Assembly: GCA_024281145.1 (NCBI GenBank)
Contig: JAMXLN010000226.1
Location: 1-32,439 of the forward strand
Reading direction: 5' to 3'
Source: Hyphomicrobiaceae bacterium
GTDB lineage: Bacteria > Pseudomonadota > Alphaproteobacteria > Rhizobiales > Hyphomicrobiaceae
DNA: 32,439 nucleotides
Shown: piece after piece, positions 24,610 through 31,877 of the stretch
Layout of the letters: each line of letters opens with the position of its first letter
Numbering within the stretch: position 1 is the first letter of the stretch
The notes under the pieces: model-generated
Seen by the model: only the letters and a program-made list of their open reading frames with translations
The model's database searches: none
What the model was told of the DNA's origin: nothing
Made by a program: the position numbers and the translations under genes

Positions 24610-25896
24610 ATGCTCAGGAGAGAGCAGAACGAGCTGCTGACGCAAACCGGACCCAACACGCCCGGTGGTCGGCTCTTCCGCAAGTACTGGATTCCCGCGC
24701 TGCTTGTCGAAGAGTTGCCCAACGCAGAGTGCGCTCCCGTGCGCGTCAAGCTTTTGTCGGAGCGACTGCTGGCCTTCCGCGACACGCGCGATCGCTACGG
24801 TCTGATCGATGAGTTCTGCGCGCATCGAGGCGTGTCGCTTTGGTTTGGTCGCAACGAGGAGGGCGGTCTGCGCTGTCCCTACCATGGCTGGAAGTATGAT
24901 TACACCGGTCAGTGTGTCGAAGTTCCGTCCGAGCCGGAGGAAAGCGGTTTTTGCAAGAAGATCAAGCTCAAATCCTATCCGCTGGTTGAACGTGGCGGGG
25001 TGTTGTGGACCTACATGGGGCCACCGGACAAACGTCCGCCCTTGCCAGAGTGGGAATTTGCGACCGTGCCACGGGAGCAGAGCTTCACGTCCAAACGTCT
25101 GCAGGAATGCAATTGGCTCCAAGCGATGGAGGGTGGCATCGACTCGAGCCATGTTTCCTTCCTGCACCGCGGCGAGCTGAGCTCTGATCCCCTCTTCAAG
25201 GGTGCAAAGGGCAATCAGTACAACTTGGGCGACACAAGGCCCGTGTTTGAGGTGGCGGAGAGCCCCGGCGGACTCTACGTGGGGGCGCGTCGCAATACCG
25301 AGGACGGCAACTACTATTGGCGCATCACGCAGTGGGTCATGCCATCCTTCACCATGATCCCGCCGCGGGGTAATCACCCCGTGCACGGCCATTTCTGGAT
25401 CCCGATCGATGATGAAAATTGCTGGGCCTGGAGCTTCGATTACCACGCCCTGCGCCCGTTGACTGCGAGCGAAATTGCGGCCATGCGTGACGGCAAGGGC
25501 ATCCATGTCAGATACGTGCCTGGAACGTTCCGGCCGATGGCCAACAAGGACAATGATTATCTGATCGACCGCGAAGCGCAAAAAGCCGGCCGCACCTACA
25601 GTGGTGTTGCAGGTATTGCGATGCAGGACGCGTCCATGCAGGAAAGCATGGGTCCGATCGTCGATCGCACGAAAGAAAATCTCGTCTCGACGGACAACGG
25701 CATCATCATGGCACGACATCGCCTGCTGCGTGCGATCAAGGACCTGATCGAGAAGGACGCCACCCCGCCGGGTGTCAACACTCAGCATCAACGTGTGCGA
25801 TCGGCCTCGGTGGTCCTCGAGCCGGGTCAGGCGTTCGCGGATGCGGCCACGGACGCGCTCAACGTTCGTCCGGGTGTCGCCCATTCCACGGTGTAG
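24610..25896 (+). CDS. Rieske non-haem iron oxygenase, phthalate dioxygenase type
   Basis: This 428-residue terminal oxygenase has its N-terminal Rieske domain ligands C70/H72 (FCAHRGVSLW) and C89/H92 (CPYHGWKYD). The catalytic iron site is D178, H181 and H186 in EGGIDSSHVSFLHRG, with the Asp bridging two subunits. The stretch QDASMQESMGPIVDRTKENL near the C-terminus is typical of the phthalate 4,5-dioxygenase large-subunit group. The enzyme would oxidise an aromatic acid or related ring with O2 and electrons from the divergent Rieske ferredoxin. This group is broad and often misnamed, so the substrate is not assigned. The 173-residue protein next starts two bases after its stop and is surely co-translated. 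Confidence 0.9.
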   Translation: MLRREQNELLTQTGPNTPGGRLFRKYWIPALLVEELPNAECAPVRVKLLSERLLAFRDTRDRYGLIDEFCAHRGVSLWFGRNEEGGLRCPYHGWKYDYTGQCVEVPSEPEESGFCKKIKLKSYPLVERGGVLWTYMGPPDKRPPLPEWEFATVPREQSFTSKRLQECNWLQAMEGGIDSSHVSFLHRGELSSDPLFKGAKGNQYNLGDTRPVFEVAESPGGLYVGARRNTEDGNYYWRITQWVMPSFTMIPPRGNHPVHGHFWIPIDDENCWAWSFDYHALRPLTASEIAAMRDGKGIHVRYVPGTFRPMANKDNDYLIDREAQKAGRTYSGVAGIAMQDASMQESMGPIVDRTKENLVSTDNGIIMARHRLLRAIKDLIEKDATPPGVNTQHQRVRSASVVLEPGQAFADAATDALNVRPGVAHSTV

Positions 25897-25898
25897 CC

Positions 25899-26420
25899 AT
25901 GTCGAGCGAGTCGGCACAGGCCAATGCCGCCACTGAGGCACGTTTTCGTATCGACGATGCCAATTGGCGCCAACGGGTCGTCAAAGTCATGGCTCTGGAC
26001 CGGCGTAGTGAGCCGGTCGTGAGGAGGCTCGCTCAAGGGCGGTGGGGCGGTGCCACCTTCTTCACGGCATCTGCATTCGCGCCTGCGCCCTCACCGAATA
26101 CCGATATGCAATTCTCGATGGCCAGCTGGTTGAGCGATCTTGCCGGGCGAACCAAGGACCTGGTGGATGAATTGAATGGCGCCGACCTGGTCGCGATGGT
26201 CGCAACGGCGGGAGAGAATTTGCAACAGGTCGCGCCCGTCATCGGCGAAGCCTGCAAGGCAAAACACGTGACCACCATCGCGTTCGTTCTCGGCAGCGCC
26301 TCGATACCACAAGACGCGCTATCGAGAACCCTCAGGCAGCTGCGCCCCTGGACGCTTATGCTGGTGATAGCGCCAAGCGAAGAGGCGATTACAGAGACGC
26401 TGGCCGCACTACGCGCTTGA
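25899..26420 (+). CDS. Unknown protein co-translated with the Rieske oxygenase
   Basis: This 173-residue soluble protein has no family I recognise with certainty. It starts two bases after the oxygenase stop, so it is translationally coupled to it. The part LVDELNGADLVAMVATAG, followed by VAPVIGEACKAKHVTTIAFVLG, looks like a Rossmann-type strand-helix-strand unit and recalls tubulin/FtsZ-like folds, but the glycine-rich nucleotide loop (GGGTGTG) is absent. No Fe-S, FAD or membrane motifs are seen. A role as accessory or assembly factor for the oxygenase is a guess from position only. An inverted repeat lies nine bases behind its stop. Confidence 0.65.
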   Translation: MSSESAQANAATEARFRIDDANWRQRVVKVMALDRRSEPVVRRLAQGRWGGATFFTASAFAPAPSPNTDMQFSMASWLSDLAGRTKDLVDELNGADLVAMVATAGENLQQVAPVIGEACKAKHVTTIAFVLGSASIPQDALSRTLRQLRPWTLMLVIAPSEEAITETLAALRA

Positions 26421-26428
26421 TGTCAACT

Positions 26429-26463
26429 GCGCCGGCCGGTCAATGGCGATCTTCGGCCGGCGC
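26429..26463. terminator. Long perfect hairpin behind the oxygenase operon
   Basis: GCGCCGGCCG (26429-26438) and CGGCCGGCGC (26454-26463) are perfect ten-base arms around a 15-base loop, starting nine bases after the previous stop. The strong GC stem is a likely 3' end structure. No direct T-run follows, though T-rich patches come about 10-25 bases later. Confidence 0.5.
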
Positions 26464-26880
26464 GATGGAATCATGTTCTTTTCGCTGGGATTGTTTTGCT
26501 AGCGTGCGCAACGCTACCACGTTGTATGCGCATGGCAGGGGTAAGCGACGATGGCGCGAGCCTTCACGCTGTCAACGAAAGGACTGCCGCAGCCAAGAGA
26601 GCTCTCGATCCTCTCATCAGCGCGACCAAGGAGGCGATCATGGGCCGGCGAAGCCCAGCTCGCTCTTGAGATCGATGTCCAGCGCTAATCTTTCGAAGGC
26701 TGACGCAATCGCGTTATGCGGGAGGCTATTCTTCTTTGCCACCCGCGAGACGTAAGCTCATTTGTTGCCCACGGGTACACCCTAGGTATTATCACTTTAT
26801 ACTTTCAGTGCGACTTGGTGTTGATGGCCCGCTGCGGACTGACCTACCCAATTCCTTCGCACGAGACGCGAGGGGTACAC
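26464..26880. other. Intergenic region with a mini-ORF and a candidate promoter
   Basis: No gene of normal size is convincing. A 47-codon frame (26526-26669) has no ribosome site at its start but contains a perfect AAGGAGG (26628-26634) before an internal ATG, giving a nine-residue mini-ORF (MGRRSPARS). A candidate promoter for the next gene lies at 26765-26792. Confidence 0.3.
26765..26792 (+). promoter_or_regulatory. Candidate sigma-70 promoter of the small hypothetical gene
   Basis: TTGCCC (26765-26770) and TATTAT (26787-26792) are separated by 16 bases, within a locally AT-rich patch about 90 bases before ATG 26881. It is the most promoter-like stretch I could see in this region, but no start site is known. 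Confidence 0.35.
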
Positions 26881-27081
26881 ATGGCAAAGCATAAGCCTCC
26901 CACCGATGCCGAGGCAGTGATCTTCAACGCTCTCACAGAAACCATATCGTGTGGACCCCTGACCTGGGAGGACGGGGTGCTCTCTGACGATGAAAAGAGC
27001 GAGGAACTGCACTGGATGGCGTGTCACGTGCTCGCCAGCCTAATCAACGAAGGGTTCCTCGTAAGCAGAAAGAGTGCTTGA
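26881..27081 (+). CDS. Small hypothetical protein, 66 residues
   Basis: The start ATG 26881 follows GAGGGG at a good distance, while the frame upstream has no ribosome site. The protein is acidic in the middle (WEDGVLSDDEKSEELHW) and looks soluble, with a probable helical core (DAEAVIFNALTE, LHWMACHVLASLINEGFL). I do not recognise it. The 3' end overlaps by 42 bases the end of the convergent gene on the other strand, so one of the two might be shorter or not real. Confidence 0.55.
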   Translation: MAKHKPPTDAEAVIFNALTETISCGPLTWEDGVLSDDEKSEELHWMACHVLASLINEGFLVSRKSA

Positions 27082-27504
27082 CGCGGTGCCTCCGACCGGC
27101 AGCTGAAGCGTGGCTGGCCGCCTGATCGAGGTTGGGCTTGCAGCGGGATCCTCATCGGGGGCCACTCGCCTCCCCGGCGCGCGTGGCAAGGAGTTCATCG
27201 CTCGGCGCAAGGCTTCTTCCGCGAGACCTGCCTCGGCACGCTGATCGAGATAGCAACCTGTTGGTCTGTGCCCTGTTGGTCTGTGCCCTGTTGGTCTGTG
27301 CAGGGGATGGGCTGTGGCAGGCGGTTGTATCACATCCGCCATACCGGTCCATGTGTTGCCCAGCTCGCGCCTTGCATCGTCGATCAGCTCGGTTGGTTCT
27401 TTGCGGGTCTCAATCGAGGTGATCCACCCCGTCCGCACGCGATTGTCACAATCAGGTATGCTGCGAGCGAAGGTCCAAGAAACGATACGATCGGCTGCGC
27501 TCAT
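27040..27504 (-). CDS. Hypothetical protein with HRPTG repeats, 154 residues
   Basis: ATG 27504 is preceded, eight bases away, by a clear AAGGAG (minus strand of 27513-27518), good support for translation. The N-terminal half (MSAADRIVSWTFARSIPDCDNRV...) looks folded. The middle has three in-frame copies of HRPTG, encoded by a perfect 15-bp tandem repeat. The last part is rich in Pro, Arg and Ala, low complexity. No family is recognised. It is divergent from the next plus-strand gene, and its tail overlaps the small hypothetical gene by 42 bases. A longer frame from 27633 lacks a ribosome site. Confidence 0.55.
   Translation of the reverse strand: MSAADRIVSWTFARSIPDCDNRVRTGWITSIETRKEPTELIDDARRELGNTWTGMADVIQPPATAHPLHRPTGHRPTGHRPTGCYLDQRAEAGLAEEALRRAMNSLPRAPGRRVAPDEDPAASPTSIRRPATLQLPVGGTASSTLSAYEEPFVD
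27257..27301. repeat. Perfect 15-bp tandem repeat, three copies
   Basis: CCTGTTGGTCTGTGC is present three times without a mismatch (27257-27271, 27272-27286, 27287-27301). It lies inside the minus-strand hypothetical gene and encodes HRPTG three times in that frame. It is the second three-copy 15-bp repeat in the window. Confidence 0.92.
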
Positions 27505-27707
27505 GCTTGGAGCTCCTTGCGGCGTTGCCGCAACCGCATCAGGGCGGTTGGTGCGGTGGATGCGTGATCCTTGCCCACTCCCATCCGTCGGAATAGCGAT
27601 CTCGGTGTTCTTACCGATGGTGCTCCGCCGCAATCAAGGCGACAACGCTGCAGCGCGACCGCGGTGGTCGCGTGGACAGTGGCTGCAGCTGACGGAGTGC
27701 GCATGCT

Positions 27708-28343
27708 ATGCCAATCTCCCGCCGTCGCGTAACGCCCTTCCGCAGACGCAGATCTCTGGACGGAGGACCGAACATCCCTCCTCGGCTGCGGCGACGGCCG
27801 CTCCTGACGGGACGGCAAGCCCAGGAGATACTCCATCAATGGGATCGACAGATCACGCGGCTACGCCGGCGTGTCGATGAGCTGGAGGAGCAGAACGGCA
27901 GGCTCGTGGTCGCCCTGCGGGAGGCCGTCGACATCTGCGACGCAGCGCTGGCGCCCGAGCATGCCCCCATTGCAGCGCAGATCTCCGCCCACCTCGCGCA
28001 GGCGTGCCACGTCCTTTCTTCCCAGTGTGCGCGCTTGCGCACTCAGCTGCGGCTGCGATGGCGTCCTTGGCTGTTCAGTGCGGCTCTTCTTGGCCTGACC
28101 TACCGACGCAAACTCAAGCCCATCGTCGGCTGGCCATTCGAGCCTGTCGGTGACGGCAGTGACAGCCCAGTCGGGTCGATGGCAGCGCCTCCACTCGTCG
28201 CACCCAACACAGCCAGCCAGTTCTGCAATATGGGGCGACAAGACGCAGAGAGGCCATCCCAGCCGAGCGGCTCCTCGAATGTCGCGCAGGTGTCTCGACA
28301 GCCATCGAGCGTTAGCAACTCAATCGGCAACGAAAGCGGCTAG
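27708..28343 (+). CDS. Hypothetical coiled-coil protein, 211 residues
   Basis: The frame is open for 211 codons, with GACGGAG about ten bases before ATG 27708. The N-terminus is strongly basic (RRRVTPFRRRR). A helix of about 50 residues (QEILHQWDRQITRLRRRVDELEEQNGRLVVALREAVD) has a coiled-coil heptad look. The short hydrophobic segment WLFSAALLGLTY could touch a membrane. The last 70 residues are Ser/Pro/Asn-rich and look disordered. No family is recognised. The base composition resembles the surroundings, so the gene could be real or a lucky open frame. Confidence 0.45.
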   Translation: MPISRRRVTPFRRRRSLDGGPNIPPRLRRRPLLTGRQAQEILHQWDRQITRLRRRVDELEEQNGRLVVALREAVDICDAALAPEHAPIAAQISAHLAQACHVLSSQCARLRTQLRLRWRPWLFSAALLGLTYRRKLKPIVGWPFEPVGDGSDSPVGSMAAPPLVAPNTASQFCNMGRQDAERPSQPSGSSNVAQVSRQPSSVSNSIGNESG

Positions 28344-28820
28344 CCCACACAGGAGACGCTGCGGCGAGCTATCGAGCGACTGAGGCCTGTAAAGAGGCCA
28401 TGTAGACCCAGTCTCCGTCGCAAATGATCCGCTGCTAAAGCGAGCGCCCGGGCTCCAGGTGCGCTGAGCCGCTGCCGGCGAGAACCACAATGTGGCGTTG
28501 ACGCAACAACCATTTCCAATCTGTGCCGCACGATTGACAGTCCGAGGCTGGTCTTCCAGTGATGTAGGCAGGGCGGCGGTCGAGGGCGTTGCGTCCTTAC
28601 CCTGTGTGCGGGACTTCGTGCAGGGACCGTTGTTTGTGCGGGGACCGTCCGCTCAAGTGAGCCACGCCTAAGTCATTCAGAAATACTGGCAGCACCTGGT
28701 GAACGACTACGGGGCTGACATGGTGTTGACACCTGGGATGGATGTGGGAGCGAAGGTGGTTGCAAGTTCACCTGATGCATCGCGCGTCTGTTGGGCGGGG
28801 CTCACCGTTGCCGAAGCGCG
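28344..28820. other. Non-coding segment, 480 bases, with a short direct repeat
   Basis: No coding frame is convincing on either strand. GTGCAGGGACCGT (28618-28630) and GTGCGGGGACCGT (28636-28648) form an imperfect direct repeat with an 18-base period. The stretch looks like decayed accessory DNA, but I could not recognise a transposase fragment. Confidence 0.35.
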
Positions 28821-29021
28821 CTAGTCGGTCTTTCGGAATTTCGCACGATCCTCCATCCTCTTCAGCCGACGCAGAAGCAGGCGAATGTTCTCCGGCAATT
28901 CTTGCGTGGTGATATGGCTCGTTACCTCGCGCAATGACGCGCCGATGCGATTGATGAAGTAGATGTTGTCGATCCGCGCAACGTATTTTGGCTGCTTCTC
29001 CATGCTGGCAGAATAGTTCAT
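28821..29021 (-). CDS. Small helical protein, possibly NepR-like anti-sigma factor
   Basis: This 66-residue frame looks like a real protein. Its core IGASLREVTSHITTQELPEN followed by IRLLLRRLKRMEDR fits the pattern of NepR (IGxxLRxxYDxVVxExVPDRFxxLLxxL), the alphaproteobacterial anti-sigma factor that holds EcfG in the general stress response. The usual neighbours phyR and ecfG are absent, so it would be an orphan paralogue. The Tyr/Asp pair of NepR is replaced by Thr/Ser here, and the ribosome site is poor: AAGG lies only two bases before ATG 29021. ATG 29003 is an alternative start. The call rests on a short motif. Confidence 0.45.
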   Translation of the reverse strand: MNYSASMEKQPKYVARIDNIYFINRIGASLREVTSHITTQELPENIRLLLRRLKRMEDRAKFRKTD

Positions 29022-29192
29022 TTCCTTGCCGGCGCTGTTCCAAAGGGAACGTCACAAGACGCGCGGCATTCTTGCGACCAACTCATCGGGTTTGCCCTGA
29101 ATATGGACAACCGTCGGCGGCCTCGACGCGCCACACTGGCCGACGAACCTCTTCGGCCTCAACCGACCTCCAGGGCAAGCAACAGCGTGTCT

Positions 29193-30101
29193 TTATGACA
29201 GGTTGAACTGGTAGCTGGCGGGCACCCACCGGTAGCTGGTCCCCGACTTCTCCACGAAGCCGAGCGAGGGGAATGGCATGTGGAAGCCGGCGACGGCGAT
29301 CTTGTCGGTTGCCACCATGTCGAGAATGCGTTTGCGGGTTGTGATCGCCATGTCCTTCACATCATCGAAGCCAGTTGCCCATTCGGGCTGTTGGATTGAT
29401 ACGACATAGTGGTTGGCAACATCGCCCCAAATGAGCAGGCTCTGGTTGTCACTTTCCACATGGAAGGCAAGCATGCCCGGCGAGTGACCGTAGGCATTGA
29501 CGACCCGTATACCGGAGACAACCTCACCTTCGGGCTTGAGAAACGTCGCCTTGTCCTCGAACGGTATGGCGATCTCTTGGAACATCTGGAGATTCTGCTT
29601 GCGAGCCTCGCGCACTTGGCCTTTTTTCCAAAAGTCGAACTCCACCTCGCCGAAGGCGATACGTGCATTCGGATAAGCTGGCTTACCGTCATGCATCAAC
29701 CCGCCGATGTGGTCGGGGTGGCCATGGGTGATGGCAACCACATCCACTTGCTGAGGCGTATATCCTGCCGTCTGGACAAGATCCCGAAGGTTGCCTGCAG
29801 TGGCTATGCGCCCCTTTCCGTTGCCCGTATCAAACAGGACCAGTTCCTTGCCGGTGTTCACAAGGGTGGGAACGAAATGGTGATCGAAATGAGTTGCCGG
29901 CAGGCCGTTTGCCTTCAAGAGGTTGTGCACATTTTCCGCTGATTGATCTTGGCCAAAGGTTGGATGTGGGCCAGGGCTCACACGGAAGCCGTCGAGGATC
30001 TGGGTCACCTCAAAGTTGCCGAGCCTAAAGCGATAAATCTGCGGGCGCAGCACGCCCAGCATCGGTGCCGAGCCACCCGGAGTGGTCGAGTTCTGTGGCA
30101 T
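29193..30101 (-). CDS. Metallo-beta-lactamase-fold hydrolase
   Basis: This 302-residue protein carries the zinc motif H126-x-H128-x-D130-H131 in ITHGHPDHIGG. Further ligands are likely in NAYGHSPGML and WGDVANH, and in the late GFHMPFPSLGFV. The N-terminal part (YRFRLGNFEVTQILDG) and the final YRWVPASYQFNL are typical of the methyl-parathion-hydrolase/lactonase-like group, whose members hydrolyse lactones or esters. No signal peptide is seen, though many of these relatives have one. ATG 30101 is preceded by AAGGAG at six bases. Flanks on both sides are gene-poor. The substrate is unknown. Confidence 0.9.
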   Translation of the reverse strand: MPQNSTTPGGSAPMLGVLRPQIYRFRLGNFEVTQILDGFRVSPGPHPTFGQDQSAENVHNLLKANGLPATHFDHHFVPTLVNTGKELVLFDTGNGKGRIATAGNLRDLVQTAGYTPQQVDVVAITHGHPDHIGGLMHDGKPAYPNARIAFGEVEFDFWKKGQVREARKQNLQMFQEIAIPFEDKATFLKPEGEVVSGIRVVNAYGHSPGMLAFHVESDNQSLLIWGDVANHYVVSIQQPEWATGFDDVKDMAITTRKRILDMVATDKIAVAGFHMPFPSLGFVEKSGTSYRWVPASYQFNLS

Positions 30102-31877
30102 GATTTCTCCTTGCGAAACGCTGCCGCGGTCGGCTGCCGATGCCACGGCTTGGGCTCTTTGACATACGGCGGCTGGCGACCCAGCGACAATGTAACTGGG
30201 TTATCTGCCCAAGCGGACCCCAATTCGACACCACACGCATACAACTGCTCAAGGATGGTGTCCGAAACTTGCCCCGTGTTGCCTTCCTCGGCATTCGGGG
30301 CGCTGGCAGGCCATGAACGGCAGAGCCCCGTGCCGCCGTTACTACTTGCGCAGGCTGACGCCGTGATAGCCGGTCGCAGCCTCAGCGGGCCGACACTCCC
30401 CATGGTTTCTTCAGGGTTCAGGATGTAGCCGACGATTGGCTTTGAACCCACCCTACCAGGAGCCCAACCTCCTGTTCGTCCATATCAGGAACATGAATTA
30501 GACCTTTCCCGGCGGAAAGACACCATTGCCAATTGACAGATCAGCACGTCATCCCCCCGGTCACCTGTAACGCTCAGCATTCCTCGTGTTGGGCCTCGCT
30601 CAACTCGCGCCCTCATTCCTCAGCACGGGCGCACTGCCGCGCCACTGCCCCGGGGGACCTCTCTCTCCATTGCTTCCAGGGCCTTTTGCCTGCGTTTCCT
30701 TGCCATGGCTTAGCACCATGGCTTGCCGGCCGACGAAAATGACGGTCGCGACACGCGCACGCTCGTTGAGAAGCGTCCCGCCACCTAGGCCCCCCAGCCA
30801 CTCGGCAGCGGGACGCGGCCCGGCTCGACGTCTGTGACGGAGCCGAGGGCCCTCAACTGTCCCACAGCCGGGGCAGGGCTGACAATGTGGCGCTCGCAGT
30901 GACCAAGACGCGTATTGTGGAGCTCGAGCTTGCTTTGTGCGGCGTGCTTTGCCGACCGGGCGTAGCTCAATGGCAAAGTCGCCATAGTGCGTTTCGTGCG
31001 AGGAGCCCGCGCGCTCAGGTCGGGCGAGAAACGCCCCATCGTCCGCTTGGCTGCCGATGACTCAGCCGCGCGCACTGTGCATATTCGCGCGCGGCGTCCT
31101 CGTTATAGCGGCGCAGCGGATCGATGTCTTCCAAACGAGAAGGCCAACGCACCAGATCCGCTCGGTGGGATTGCTTGCAGAGCTCTGCTCGCGGCTGCCT
31201 GTCGGTGGGTCCTCGGCGCGGTGCGGCCAATGAGCCCTCGCTGCGCGAAGAATTGCGCTGCGCACCGACCGAGCGCTTGAAGGGGGGAGGCACCGCCGCG
31301 TGCGCACCTCCCCCGCGTCCCTCACGCTACAGCGCAGTGAGGGTCCCCCCGCAACCAAATGTGGAAGGGAGCCGCCGACAGGTGGGGTATGGCAGCGGCA
31401 TTTCCCCCCGATGCCTTGCCGCTGCATGCGGTAGCCGCGACAAGGCGCCGACCACCACAACGGCCATATGTGACACCTCGTTCCAACGTCGAACACAAAT
31501 TGTCAGTACGAAAACGTACGTGCACCGCGCACGCCTGGTGCTCCAGAACCCTGGTCGCCTCTTCCTTGGCAGATCACGGGTGGCACGCACCTTCTCAAAC
31601 ATCCGAGTTTTTGCTCCAGCCTACCCCCCGGGCCCATCCCACAGCTGCGCGATTGCCCTTCCGCTCCTCCTTCCTGCGCAACATCGCATCCCATCGTCCC
31701 GCCCGATCACTGGCTTTCAGAGCCAGCGCTGAGGTGACTGCCAGTTGCGCCCCAAATCCTGCCCGCAATGAAGACAGCAAAACCCCGCAGCTGATCGACC
31801 ATCGGCGGCAAGCACTGAACTTATCGCTCTACATCTTCTGTGCCCATCGTTCCATCGTGCGCCCGCCCCCTTGGTCG
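30102..31877. other. Gene-poor region of about 1.8 kb
   Basis: No frame in this stretch has a good start, normal length and family likeness; frames overlap on both strands and change often. It contains a possible tRNA-Gly relic near 30957 and a nine-base inverted repeat (GCAGCGGCA at 31392-31400, TGCCGCTGC at 31417-31425). I see no intact transposase, integrase or phage gene. It looks like eroded accessory DNA. Confidence 0.45.
30957..30979 (+). other. Possible relic of a tRNA-Gly 5' half
   Basis: The stretch CGGGCGTAGCTCAATGGCA matches the acceptor and D-arm start of bacterial tRNA-Gly from memory (GCGGGCGTAGCTCAATGG). No anticodon or T arm follows, so it is not a working tRNA. It may be an old integration-site fragment or a chance match. 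Confidence 0.35.

Noticed and set aside
24520-25941. A 473-residue open frame on the minus strand
   Set aside because: It is antisense to the Rieske oxygenase, which has complete cluster and iron motifs.
25899-26420. FtsZ/tubulin-like identity of the unknown protein behind the oxygenase
   Set aside because: Only a short segment is similar and the glycine-rich nucleotide loop is missing, so I did not name it so.
27257-27301. CRISPR-like array
   Set aside because: The three 15-bp units have no spacers between them and there are no cas genes; it is a plain tandem repeat.
27501-27839. A 112-residue minus-strand frame antisense to the start of the coiled-coil protein
   Set aside because: It has no ribosome site or family features, and it overlaps the better-supported starts at 27504 and 27708.
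31015-31293. Transposase-like phrase (PLRRYNEDAAREY) on the minus strand
   Set aside because: It is too short, with no catalytic residues and no inverted ends, to call an insertion-sequence remnant.
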